Positions 1-7,392 of a stretch of 13,954 nt of DNA are shown piece by piece. Both the position numbers and the translations under genes were made by a program. The number at the start of each line of letters is the position of its first letter. The stretch's first letter is position 1. A model generated the notes under the pieces. That model searched no databases, had not been told where the DNA came from, and was given only the letters and a program-made list of their open reading frames with translations. Source of the DNA: Salegentibacter sp. (GTDB lineage: Bacteria > Bacteroidota > Bacteroidia > Flavobacteriales > Flavobacteriaceae); assembly GCA_024635815.1 (NCBI GenBank), contig JAGXIG010000051.1, positions 1-13,954 of the forward strand, read 5' to 3'.

Positions 1-625
1 CGCCTGGGATTGTGGAACCGGAAACGGTCAGGTTGCTGGAGAACTCTCAAAATTCTTTGATAACGTAAAGGCTACCGATATTAGCAAGCAGCAATTAGAG
101 CATGCGATAAAGCGTCATAATATTACTTATTCCGTTCAACCGGCTGAGAAAACAGATTTCCCTGATAATTATTTTGATCTTATTACGGTAGCGCAGGCCA
201 TTCACTGGTTCAATTTTGAAGCTTTTTATAAAGAAGCAAAACGGGTTTTAAAGCCTAATGGGATTATCGCTGTAATAGGTTATTCCCTGTTTAAAAGTAA
301 TCCTGAAACCGATGAGGTAATCCTTAAATTTTATAAGAATATTATTGGTCCTTACTGGGATGAAGAACGCAGGTATTTAGATGAAAAATATAAAACGATT
401 CCTTTTCCTTTTTTGGAAATTAAAACTCCCGAATTTGAACAAAGATATCAATGGACATTTGATCATCTCATTGGTTATTTAAAAACCTGGAGCGCTGTGA
501 AACACTACGAAAAAGATAAAGGTCTAAATCCTGTAGATCTAATTGAAGAGGAACTTAAAGAAGCTTTTGGATCCGAAAATAAAGTGGTTTTTCCTGTTCT
601 TTTTAGATTAGGGACATTTAGGTAA
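1..625 (+). CDS. SAM-dependent methyltransferase, class I (5'-truncated)
   Basis: The reading frame is open from base 2 to a TAA at 623-625, so this is the last 207 residues of a protein whose start lies outside the window. The visible part begins in the SAM-binding loop (motif I, AWDCGTGNGQVA), followed by the end of strand 2 (KATDIS, with the Asp expected to contact the SAM ribose) and by LITVAQAIHWF and AKRVLKPNG, which match motifs II/III of UbiE/Methyltransf_11 proteins. Such enzymes move a methyl group from S-adenosylmethionine to a small molecule or other acceptor in the cytoplasm; the substrate cannot be read from the sequence. The C-terminal half (IGPYWDEERRYLDEKY onward) resembles the small TMT1-like methyltransferases of about 250 residues, so only some 40 residues should be missing. 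The next gene starts 37 bases downstream in the same frame. Confidence 0.9.
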   Translation, partial: AWDCGTGNGQVAGELSKFFDNVKATDISKQQLEHAIKRHNITYSVQPAEKTDFPDNYFDLITVAQAIHWFNFEAFYKEAKRVLKPNGIIAVIGYSLFKSNPETDEVILKFYKNIIGPYWDEERRYLDEKYKTIPFPFLEIKTPEFEQRYQWTFDHLIGYLKTWSAVKHYEKDKGLNPVDLIEEELKEAFGSENKVVFPVLFRLGTFR

Positions 626-661
626 ACTTATTATATTGCGCCTTTTTTAAATCCCATTCTT

Positions 662-1933
662 TTGAAACTTAAGCTACGCAGAAAACTAATTTTCTATACC
701 AATATTCTGGATGCTCCTGTAAGGTTTAATCCGTTTACTTTTAGTCGTTTGTTTTTACTTTGGGCTTTGTTGGGATTATTAGGAGGAATTATCGCCGGTG
801 TTTACTGGATTGTTTTGGAATTTGTTACTCATCAGCTTGGTGTTTTTACCGGTTGGTTGGTAGTTCCTGTAATGGCTTTAGCCGGTCTTGCTGCAGGCCT
901 TATTATTCATTTTTTCGGCGATCCCGGTGAGATAGATCTTATTGTGAATAATATTAGGTTTAATAAAGGAAAGCTTGATCCTAAAAACAATCCTTCAATG
1001 GTGCTTTCTTCTCTTTTATGTGTAGGCTCAGGTGGAAGTTTAGGACCTGAGGCGCCTTTGGTACAGGTTACTGGGTCTACCGGATCCTTCTTGGGCAAAT
1101 TACTAAGGTTGAAAGGAGATCAGCTAAGATCCTTAAGTATTGCCGGAATGGCTTCTGGGTTCACCGCGCTTTTTGGAGCTCCACTGGGCGGGAGTTTATT
1201 TTCCTTAGAGATACTCCATCATAAACATGCTGTAGAATATTATAAAGCTATTATTCCGGCCTTTGTTTCAAGCTGTTTTAGTTATATAATTTTTGCAATC
1301 ATAGTTCATTTAGGTCTGGGGCCTTTATGGGATATGCCTTCTTATGAAATGCAGGATAAATTTGATTTCCTGTATGCTGTAGGTTTTTCAATATTGGCTG
1401 CTACAATGGGCTGGGTATTTATCTATTGCACAAAATTTCTAAAAAATGCTTTTAAGAAATTACATTCACCAATCTATATAAAAACTTTGTTGGGTGGAAT
1501 TCTTCTTGGGGTTATAGCTTATTACTTTCCATTAACCAGGTATTTTGGGCATCACGAAATTAATGAGCTTATTCTAGGGGATTTCTCTATTGGATTTTTA
1601 ATTATGCTCTTGTTCGCTAAGATATTTGCTATCTCTATTACCGTTACTTCAGGATGGCGTGGCGGATTTATAATTCCGCTCTTTTTTGTGGGAGCCAGTT
1701 TAGGATTAATTCTTCATAGTTTATTTCCGCATATTAATATGGCTTTATGTGTAGTGAGTTGTATGGCAGCAATAAATGCCTGTGTTACCAGAACACCTAT
1801 GAGTACTACCATTTTGTTGGCTACATTAACAGGTTTTAATTATTTTATACCTATTTTTTTTGCAAGCCTTACCGGATATTTCCTTGCTCCTAAAATTCCG
1901 TTTATCTCCTCTCAACTTAAGAGAAATCAATAG
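662..1933 (+). CDS. ClC-family chloride channel/transporter, divergent
   Basis: A 423-residue integral membrane protein with many hydrophobic helices and no C-terminal CBS domains. It carries the ClC helix-N motif as GWRGGFIIPLF (331-341) and the helix-F motif as GPEAPLVQ (128-135), where E130 aligns with the gating glutamate of the GREGP motif. The GAPLGGSLFSLE stretch (172-183) matches the helix-G/H region. It probably moves chloride or another anion across the inner membrane. Two classic features differ: the GSGIP serine loop is replaced by GDPGEI (86-91), and the internal proton glutamate of exchangers aligns with I184. The start is a TTG; no ATG occurs in frame before the first membrane helix and no Shine-Dalgarno sequence is visible, so the exact start is uncertain. 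The gene follows the methyltransferase closely but shows no functional link to it. Confidence 0.9.
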   Translation: MKLKLRRKLIFYTNILDAPVRFNPFTFSRLFLLWALLGLLGGIIAGVYWIVLEFVTHQLGVFTGWLVVPVMALAGLAAGLIIHFFGDPGEIDLIVNNIRFNKGKLDPKNNPSMVLSSLLCVGSGGSLGPEAPLVQVTGSTGSFLGKLLRLKGDQLRSLSIAGMASGFTALFGAPLGGSLFSLEILHHKHAVEYYKAIIPAFVSSCFSYIIFAIIVHLGLGPLWDMPSYEMQDKFDFLYAVGFSILAATMGWVFIYCTKFLKNAFKKLHSPIYIKTLLGGILLGVIAYYFPLTRYFGHHEINELILGDFSIGFLIMLLFAKIFAISITVTSGWRGGFIIPLFFVGASLGLILHSLFPHINMALCVVSCMAAINACVTRTPMSTTILLATLTGFNYFIPIFFASLTGYFLAPKIPFISSQLKRNQ

Positions 1934-2032
1934 CATTAAATCTATATGAAAACCTAAACTCTTAACTGGCATAAAATATGATTGTCTTCAGATCGTTATA
2001 AATGAATAAATAGCTGATTAAAATAATTGATA

Positions 2033-3226
2033 ATGAATAAATTAGGTTTTATTTTCCTGTTTGTTTCAGGGATGTTTTTTCACAATACTTCGGCACAAAG
2101 CTTTGCTGAAGACCAGTCGGTTACCCAGCAAGTACTTCAGGAACTCAATCGTGAACGCAATTTGTTAAGTCAGAATCTGGAATTCAGAATTAAAGAAATA
2201 GATTCAAAAATCAGTACCCTCGATGAAAGTATTCAAAACACCAATTCTTCCTCAGTAAAAGTGGAGAAGCTATTAGAAAGGGTGAAATTCCTGGAAGAAC
2301 GCCAGGAAGAAATAGATAAAAATACGATTAGCGTTTATAAATATAATTATAGTTCAGCTGTGCTGAATTTAGCCTCAATGGAGCGCGAAATTAAACCACT
2401 AAATCTTTTTAATGCTTCCCGTGAATTTTACGCCACGCTAGATCAGGTTAGCAATCCTATGCACTACGAGGGTTACCAGGAATGGTTCGGACAATTCAGA
2501 AAATTTGTAGAAGAAGAAAAAAAGAATGATGCACGGCTTTCGGCCTTAAGTCATATCTTAAATGTTACCGGTGACCTTGCAAAAGGCACGCCTTTTACGG
2601 GAATGTTTGCCGGAACTGTTTTTGACGGAATTGGTAGTTTTATAAATTCTTTAGGCTGGGGAGATAAAAAGTTAAAGCAGCAAAGTACAGAGATGCTGAA
2701 ACTTACCACAACTGTAGCACAATTTACCCACGATAAAGATCTTATAGAAACCGAATGGGAATCTATAAATAAAAACCTGGACGAATTAAAAGAGCTCCAG
2801 GAAAAAGCGATGCAGGAGAATTTAGTGCAAATCCTGGAGATCGACCCGAAAGAATTTGACAATAATTTCACTAATGAAACCGATGCGAAGAAACGCACCC
2901 AGTATATTCTGGATATTTCAAAAATTGCGGAGAATAAAATTGCTGAAGAGAAAGCTAAAAATCCTGAAAACTGGAAACAGGATTATCACGACCAAATGAT
3001 CGCGGTGCAAAACCTAAAAATCCGATTTGGAACAATCACCTTCAGAATTCTGGAAAATCTTAAAAAATATGATTCCTTGATCAAGAAATACGAGAACGAT
3101 GAATATTTAAAAACCAAAATTGCAGATTTGAAAAACAAACTAAATGTAGTTAGAAACAGTTTTGAATCTACTTTTAATCCGCAAGAATATATTAAAGCAT
3201 CTAACGAGATGTATGTGGTGGAGTAG
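2033..3226 (+). CDS. Secreted coiled-coil protein of unknown function
   Basis: I do not recognise this family. I start it at the ATG at 2033 (397 residues); a TTG two codons upstream is possible but less likely. The N-terminus (MNKLGFIFLFVSG...NTSA-QS) is a convincing type I signal peptide with probable cleavage near residue 21-22, and no lipobox cysteine, so the product should be periplasmic or exported. Residues 30-100 and 215-375 are rich in E, K, Q, L and I with heptad-like spacing, suggesting two long helical coiled-coil sections. Between them, residues 168-210 form a less charged, glycine-rich hydrophobic stretch (for example GTPFTGMFAGTVFDGIGSF). This helix - hydrophobic hairpin - helix arrangement is reminiscent of ClyA/HBL-type proteins, but that is shape only, not homology. 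The gene stands alone, followed by a 363-bp repeat-bearing gap. Confidence 0.8.
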   Translation: MNKLGFIFLFVSGMFFHNTSAQSFAEDQSVTQQVLQELNRERNLLSQNLEFRIKEIDSKISTLDESIQNTNSSSVKVEKLLERVKFLEERQEEIDKNTISVYKYNYSSAVLNLASMEREIKPLNLFNASREFYATLDQVSNPMHYEGYQEWFGQFRKFVEEEKKNDARLSALSHILNVTGDLAKGTPFTGMFAGTVFDGIGSFINSLGWGDKKLKQQSTEMLKLTTTVAQFTHDKDLIETEWESINKNLDELKELQEKAMQENLVQILEIDPKEFDNNFTNETDAKKRTQYILDISKIAENKIAEEKAKNPENWKQDYHDQMIAVQNLKIRFGTITFRILENLKKYDSLIKKYENDEYLKTKIADLKNKLNVVRNSFESTFNPQEYIKASNEMYVVE

Positions 3227-3248
3227 GTTGCCATTTCCTCATATCGAT

Positions 3249-3266
3249 TTCCGACGCGAGTCGGAA
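3249..3266. repeat. Perfect hairpin inside repeat copy 1
   Basis: A 7-bp GC-rich stem (ttccgac / gtcggaa) with a tetraloop gcga. In copy 2 the same place reads ttctaac-gcgg-gtcggaa, which leaves one G-U wobble and one A-C mismatch, so copy 1 keeps the intact structure. There is no T-run after the stem, so it is not a typical intrinsic terminator on the plus strand. Confidence 0.8.
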
Positions 3267-3313
3267 GTATCGAGAAGTGCAATGCAGTTAAAACTTCCAA
3301 CGGTTCTCGATAC
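3267..3313. repeat. 10-bp inverted repeat inside repeat copy 1
   Basis: The arms gtatcgagaa (3267-3276) and ttctcgatac (3304-3313) are exact reverse complements around a 27-base spacer. In copy 2 two bases of the right arm are changed (ttctccattc), which breaks the outer half of the stem. Confidence 0.8.
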
Positions 3314-3340
3314 AGCGCTATTTTCGCTATGGCTCAAATA

Positions 3341-3589
3341 CCCCTACTCGAACTGGCGGCCAGAGATTGTGCAATGGAAAATATTAGTGCATTCGTGGCG
3401 GAACAACAAACCAGAAACCCCAAACAATAAACAAAAAATCGATAACATAAAACTGAGAACCTACAACAGCCAACCGGGAACTGACAAAATTTTTTATATA
3501 AAATTTAGCATAATAAATCACCCTTACTTCTGAATGTTTTAATAGTTTACGGCAACAACTAAGTATTACTAACTAACTAAATAAAAAAC
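3341..3589. other. Gap between repeat copy 1 and pyruvate carboxylase
   Basis: No credible gene. The stretch continues from the repeat with ctactcgaactggcgg, which resembles the tail of repeats I remember from flavobacteria. At 3383-3399 it has attagtgcattcgtggc, two imperfect ATTnGTG heptamers. The last 100 bases are AT-rich and should carry the promoter of the downstream gene, but I found only one-mismatch versions of the Bacteroidetes -7 element TAnnTTTG (tacttctg at 3524-3531), so I do not call a promoter. The bases just before the ATG (aaataaaaaac) are A-rich, normal for translation starts in this phylum. Confidence 0.5.
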
Positions 3590-6500
3590 ATGAAGATTCA
3601 GAAAGTATTGGTGGCCAATCGTGGGGAGATCGCGATTCGAATTTTTAGAGCCTGCACTGAAATAGGAATTAGAACCGTAGGGATTTTCACCTTCGAAGAT
3701 CGCTACTCCCTCCACCGCTATAAAGCCGATGAATCTTACCAAATTGGCCCCGATAAGGAGCCTTTAAAACCTTATCTGGATATAGACGCGATTATCAACC
3801 TCGCCAAAAAGGTGGGCGCAGATGCTATCCATCCCGGTTACGGCTTCCTTTCTGAAAATGCCGCTTTTGCGCAGGCTTGTAAGGACAATGATATTATTTT
3901 TGTTGGTCCAGAAGTTTCTGTTTTAAAAAGTTTAGGCGATAAAGTCACGGCCAAAACCGTGGCGGTTAAAAATAATGTTCCGGTGATTCAGAGTAACGAG
4001 AAGGAACTGGAAAGCCTGGATATAGCTATAGAAGAGGCCAAACGAATAGGTTATCCCATTATGCTAAAAGCCGCCAGCGGTGGGGGTGGCCGCGGAATGC
4101 GGGTGCTTAGGGAAGAATCTGAATTGAAAAAAGCTTTTTCAGAATCTAAACGGGAAGCGCTCAATGCCTTTGGGGATGATACAGTTTTTATCGAGAAATT
4201 TATTGAAAACCCCAAGCATATAGAGATCCAGATCGTGGGAGATAACCACGGCAATATGGTGCACCTTTTTGAAAGGGACTGCTCTGTGCAGCGCCGCTAT
4301 CAAAAGGTGATCGAGTTTGCGCCTTCCTATAACCTGAACCAAACCACCAAGGAGAAACTTTATGAATATGCCATCAACATTTGTAAGGCGGTTAATTATA
4401 ATAATATTGGGACGGTTGAATTTCTGGTAGACCAGGATGGTAGTATTTACTTTATCGAGGTAAATCCCAGGATTCAGGTAGAGCATACCGTTACCGAAGT
4501 CGTAACCGGAATAGACCTGGTGAAAACCCAGTTATTTGTTGCCGGCGGCTATAAATTAAGCGACGAACAGATTAAAATTAAAGATCAGGCTTCGCTGAGC
4601 ACCAACGGATTTGCCCTACAGTGTAGAATTACCACCGAAGATCCTGCGAACGATTTTCAACCCGATTATGGTACGATTACGACTTACAGAAGTGCTTCCG
4701 GATTTGGTATTAGGCTTGATGCTGGTAGTTTGTACCAGGGCGTGACTATTTCGCCATTTTTCGATTCTATGTTGGTAAAAATTTCTGCCAGCGGAAGAAC
4801 CCTGGATGGTGCCTGCCGGAAAATGCGCCGGGCTTTGGCCGAATTCAGGATTAGAGGGGTAAAAACTAATATTCCGTTTTTAGACAATATTCTTCAGCAC
4901 GAGAAATTCAAGGATGGCAGCGTAACCGTTAATTTTATTGCAAATAATCCTGAGCTTTTTAAGCTGAAGGAAACCCGTAATCGCGCCACCAGAATGGTAG
5001 AATTTCTAGGGGATATTGTAGTAAACGGAAATCCTGATGTAAAAGATGTAACAGAAAAACCTAAACTTATAAAAGCAGAAGTTCCTGAGTTCGATCCTCT
5101 TGCAGCTTATCCAAAAGGAACCAAAGATTTGCTTACCGAACTCGGCCCCGAGAAATTTGCCGAGTGGTTAAAGAATGAAAAGAAAATCCATTTTACCGAT
5201 ACTACTTTTCGGGATGCGCATCAAAGTTTGCTGGCCACCAGAATGCGAAGTATAGATATGCTCAAAGTTGCCGAAGGTTTTGCCAAAAACAATCCTGAAA
5301 CCTTTAGTATGGAAGTTTGGGGCGGCGCCACTTTTGATGTTTGCCTTAGGTTTTTAAAGGAAAACCCCTGGGAACGCCTGCAATTACTTCGAAAAGCAAT
5401 GCCGAATATTCTGCTGCAAATGCTGATGCGAGGTTCCAACGGCGTTGGTTATACCGCTTATCCCGATAATTTAATCGAAAAATTTGTTGCAGAAGCCTGG
5501 GAAAATGGGGTAGATATTTTCAGGATTTTTGATTCCTTAAACTGGATGGAATCTATCGCCCCCTGTATAGAATATGTGCGCAAGAATACTTCTGGGCTTG
5601 CTGAAGCTTCTATTTGCTATACCGGGGATCTTCTGGATAAAAACAGCAAATACAATTTAGAATATTACCTTCAGTTGGCTAAAGATATTGAAAATGCCGG
5701 GGCGCATATTTTGGCGATAAAAGATATGGCCGGGTTGTTAAAACCTTATGCTGCCAGCGAGTTGATTTCCGCATTAAAATCAGAAATAAATATACCCGTG
5801 CATTTACATACCCACGACACTTCTTCTATACAGGCGGCAACCTATTTAAAAGCGATAGAAGCCGGGGTAGACGTGGTAGATGTTGCCCTGGGTGGACTTT
5901 CCGGACTTACATCGCAGCCTAATTTCAATTCCCTGGTGGAGATGACGAAATCCAGTGAGCGTAAAGCCGATTTCAATATGGAGAAGCTCAATGAATATTC
6001 GCATTACTGGGAAGCGGTAAGGAAATATTACTTTCCGTTCGAAAGCGGACTTAAAGCCGGAACAGCAGATGTTTATAAACACGAAATTCCCGGAGGACAA
6101 TATTCTAACCTAAAACCCCAGGCTGAGTCCTTAGGTTTGGCATCCAGGTTTCACGAGATCACTGCCATGTATTCCAAAGTAAATAAACTTTTTGGCGATA
6201 TTATTAAAGTAACGCCAAGCAGTAAGGTGGTAGGCGATATGGCACAATACCTCGTGAGCAATAGCCTGAGCATAGAAGATGTGATGGAAAAAGGTGAAAA
6301 CCTATCTTTCCCGCAGTCGGTAGTAAATTTCTTTAAAGGTGACCTTGGGCAACCTTACGGCGGTTTTCCAGCTGAGGTGCAGAAGATCATTCTAAAAGAC
6401 CAAAAGCCTTATACCGATAGGCCTAACGCACATTTGGAACCTATAGATTTTGAAAAGGAATTTAAAGAATTCTGCGATATTTTTAGCGAAGGAATGGGCC

Positions 6501-7039
6501 GGAAACTGGAAATGACCGATTTCCTTTCCTATAAATTATATCCAAAAGTGTTTACCGAATATTTTAATCATTACCGAAAATTTGGGGAAGTGATGAATAT
6601 TCCGAGCCCTAATTTTTTCTACGGAATGCAACCTGGAGAAGAGATCACGGTGGAAATGGATAAAGGAAAAACCCTGCTTATTGAATTCTTATCGGTAGGA
6701 ACCGCAGATGAAGACGGTCTTGTAGATGCGTTCTTTAAGGTAAATGGCCAGACCAGAACTGTGAAAATTCAGGATAAGTCGGTTAAGGTTGAGAAGGTAG
6801 TTCATCAAAAGATCGATAAATCCAATGATAAGGAAGTAGGAGCTCCAATACAGGGTTCTATTTCTTCAGTTTTAGTGGAAAAAGGACAAGAAGTTAAAAA
6901 GAACGAACCTCTATTTGTGATTGAAGCGATGAAAATGGAAACCACCATCACCGCTACCAAAGACGGTGAAATAGATGAAATTATCCACAAGGAAAGCACC
7001 ATGGTCTTTGCAGACGACTTAGTAATTAAACTCAAATAA
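3590..7039 (+). CDS. pyc: Pyruvate carboxylase
   Basis: A 1149-residue single-chain pyruvate carboxylase, the usual length for the alpha4 type. It makes oxaloacetate from pyruvate, bicarbonate and ATP, refilling the TCA cycle and feeding gluconeogenesis and aspartate-derived synthesis in the cytoplasm. Domains in order: biotin carboxylase, starting KVLVANRGEIAIRIFRAC (5-22), with the ATP-grasp glycine loop GGGGRGM (164-170) and FIEVNPRIQVEHTVTE (288-303); carboxyltransferase, with DTTFRDAHQSLLATR (537-551) holding the metal Asp, AIKDMAGLLKP with the likely carboxylated lysine K711, and HLHTHDT with metal histidines; and a C-terminal biotinyl domain with EAMKMET, biotin on K1115. All key residues are present. 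No biotin ligase or partner gene lies nearby, and it is flanked by repeat-bearing gaps on both sides, so it is probably transcribed alone. The downstream pyrB uses aspartate, which derives from oxaloacetate, but this is not evidence of co-regulation. Confidence 0.98.
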   Translation: MKIQKVLVANRGEIAIRIFRACTEIGIRTVGIFTFEDRYSLHRYKADESYQIGPDKEPLKPYLDIDAIINLAKKVGADAIHPGYGFLSENAAFAQACKDNDIIFVGPEVSVLKSLGDKVTAKTVAVKNNVPVIQSNEKELESLDIAIEEAKRIGYPIMLKAASGGGGRGMRVLREESELKKAFSESKREALNAFGDDTVFIEKFIENPKHIEIQIVGDNHGNMVHLFERDCSVQRRYQKVIEFAPSYNLNQTTKEKLYEYAINICKAVNYNNIGTVEFLVDQDGSIYFIEVNPRIQVEHTVTEVVTGIDLVKTQLFVAGGYKLSDEQIKIKDQASLSTNGFALQCRITTEDPANDFQPDYGTITTYRSASGFGIRLDAGSLYQGVTISPFFDSMLVKISASGRTLDGACRKMRRALAEFRIRGVKTNIPFLDNILQHEKFKDGSVTVNFIANNPELFKLKETRNRATRMVEFLGDIVVNGNPDVKDVTEKPKLIKAEVPEFDPLAAYPKGTKDLLTELGPEKFAEWLKNEKKIHFTDTTFRDAHQSLLATRMRSIDMLKVAEGFAKNNPETFSMEVWGGATFDVCLRFLKENPWERLQLLRKAMPNILLQMLMRGSNGVGYTAYPDNLIEKFVAEAWENGVDIFRIFDSLNWMESIAPCIEYVRKNTSGLAEASICYTGDLLDKNSKYNLEYYLQLAKDIENAGAHILAIKDMAGLLKPYAASELISALKSEINIPVHLHTHDTSSIQAATYLKAIEAGVDVVDVALGGLSGLTSQPNFNSLVEMTKSSERKADFNMEKLNEYSHYWEAVRKYYFPFESGLKAGTADVYKHEIPGGQYSNLKPQAESLGLASRFHEITAMYSKVNKLFGDIIKVTPSSKVVGDMAQYLVSNSLSIEDVMEKGENLSFPQSVVNFFKGDLGQPYGGFPAEVQKIILKDQKPYTDRPNAHLEPIDFEKEFKEFCDIFSEGMGRKLEMTDFLSYKLYPKVFTEYFNHYRKFGEVMNIPSPNFFYGMQPGEEITVEMDKGKTLLIEFLSVGTADEDGLVDAFFKVNGQTRTVKIQDKSVKVEKVVHQKIDKSNDKEVGAPIQGSISSVLVEKGQEVKKNEPLFVIEAMKMETTITATKDGEIDEIIHKESTMVFADDLVIKLK

Positions 7040-7129
7040 ATCATATGGTTCTAAAAAGTTTAGTTTACCAACTGAGATTTTCAATAGTTTATGGATTATA
7101 GAGTTACTTATTTCGGTTTTGGCCTATCG

Positions 7130-7321
7130 AAAATTTAACGTCAGATTTGAAGCGAAAACCGCATAAAATTTTAGGCTGTTTGAGCCAAACGGGCTTTTGA
7201 AGTTTAACTTACTTCGATGGCGAGTTCCTAAAATTTAGTGGTTGAGCGAAAAATTAGTTAAAGTTTCGTAAGCCTAGACTTTTTTGTTTCTTTTTTGGGC
7301 AATGCAAAAAAGAAAAGTAAA
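7130..7321. repeat. Probable flavobacterial interspersed repeat element
   Basis: This non-coding stretch has the look of an intergenic repeat I remember from flavobacterial genomes (cagatttgaagcgaaaacc, taggctgtttgagc, gcctagacttttttg); that resemblance is from memory, not a search. It is internally structured: aaattttagg (7166-7175) pairs exactly with cctaaaattt (7227-7236), taggct (7172-7177) with agccta (7271-7276), and the 3' end is an 11-bp perfect hairpin (7287-7315). Only one copy is in the window. It fills most of the 353-bp gap after pyruvate carboxylase; the remaining AT-rich 70 bases before the next gene should hold that gene's promoter, which I could not identify. Confidence 0.55.
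7287..7315. terminator. Hairpin with T-rich arm, possible bidirectional terminator
   Basis: Arms tttcttttttg (7287-7297) and caaaaaagaaa (7305-7315) are exact reverse complements around a 7-base loop. The stem is T/A rich with a run of T just before it, and it lies 248 bases after the pyruvate carboxylase stop and 77 before the next start. It could end transcription, but it lacks a GC-rich stem followed by a T-run, so the role is uncertain; it may simply be the end of the repeat element. Confidence 0.35.
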
Positions 7322-7392
7322 TCTTAAAGTAGGTTTTCATTTATAATTGAATCAAGACTATCCAATATAAACCACACAAACATTAAAAAAAG

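Larger units (their letters stand above)
3239..3340 (+). repeat. 102-bp interspersed repeat, copy 1 (structured)
   Basis: This segment matches 8112-8213 in direct orientation with no gaps and 96 of 102 identical bases. It is palindromic inside: ttccgac (3249-3255), loop gcga, gtcggaa (3260-3266) forms a perfect 7-bp hairpin; immediately after it, gtatcgagaa (3267-3276) pairs perfectly with ttctcgatac (3304-3313) across a 27-base spacer. Similarity fades just after the shared ggctcaaata end, with actc also shared at 3346-3349. Both copies are intergenic, as expected for a REP/MITE-like non-coding element. A 123-codon open frame crosses it but looks spurious. Confidence 0.9.

Noticed and set aside
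413..625. A separate 70-residue gene
   Set aside because: It begins at an internal-type TTG codon in the same open frame as the methyltransferase, which is continuous from base 2; it is just the C-terminal part.
2551..2898. Minus-strand open frame of 115 codons inside the secreted protein gene
   Set aside because: Antisense shadow of a well-supported gene with no family features; serine-rich composition is typical of reversed reading.
3162..3533. A 123-codon plus-strand open frame over the end of the secreted protein and the gap
   Set aside because: It overlaps the real gene out of frame, then runs through the 102-bp repeat and AT-rich DNA; its composition is not protein-like and there is no start signal.
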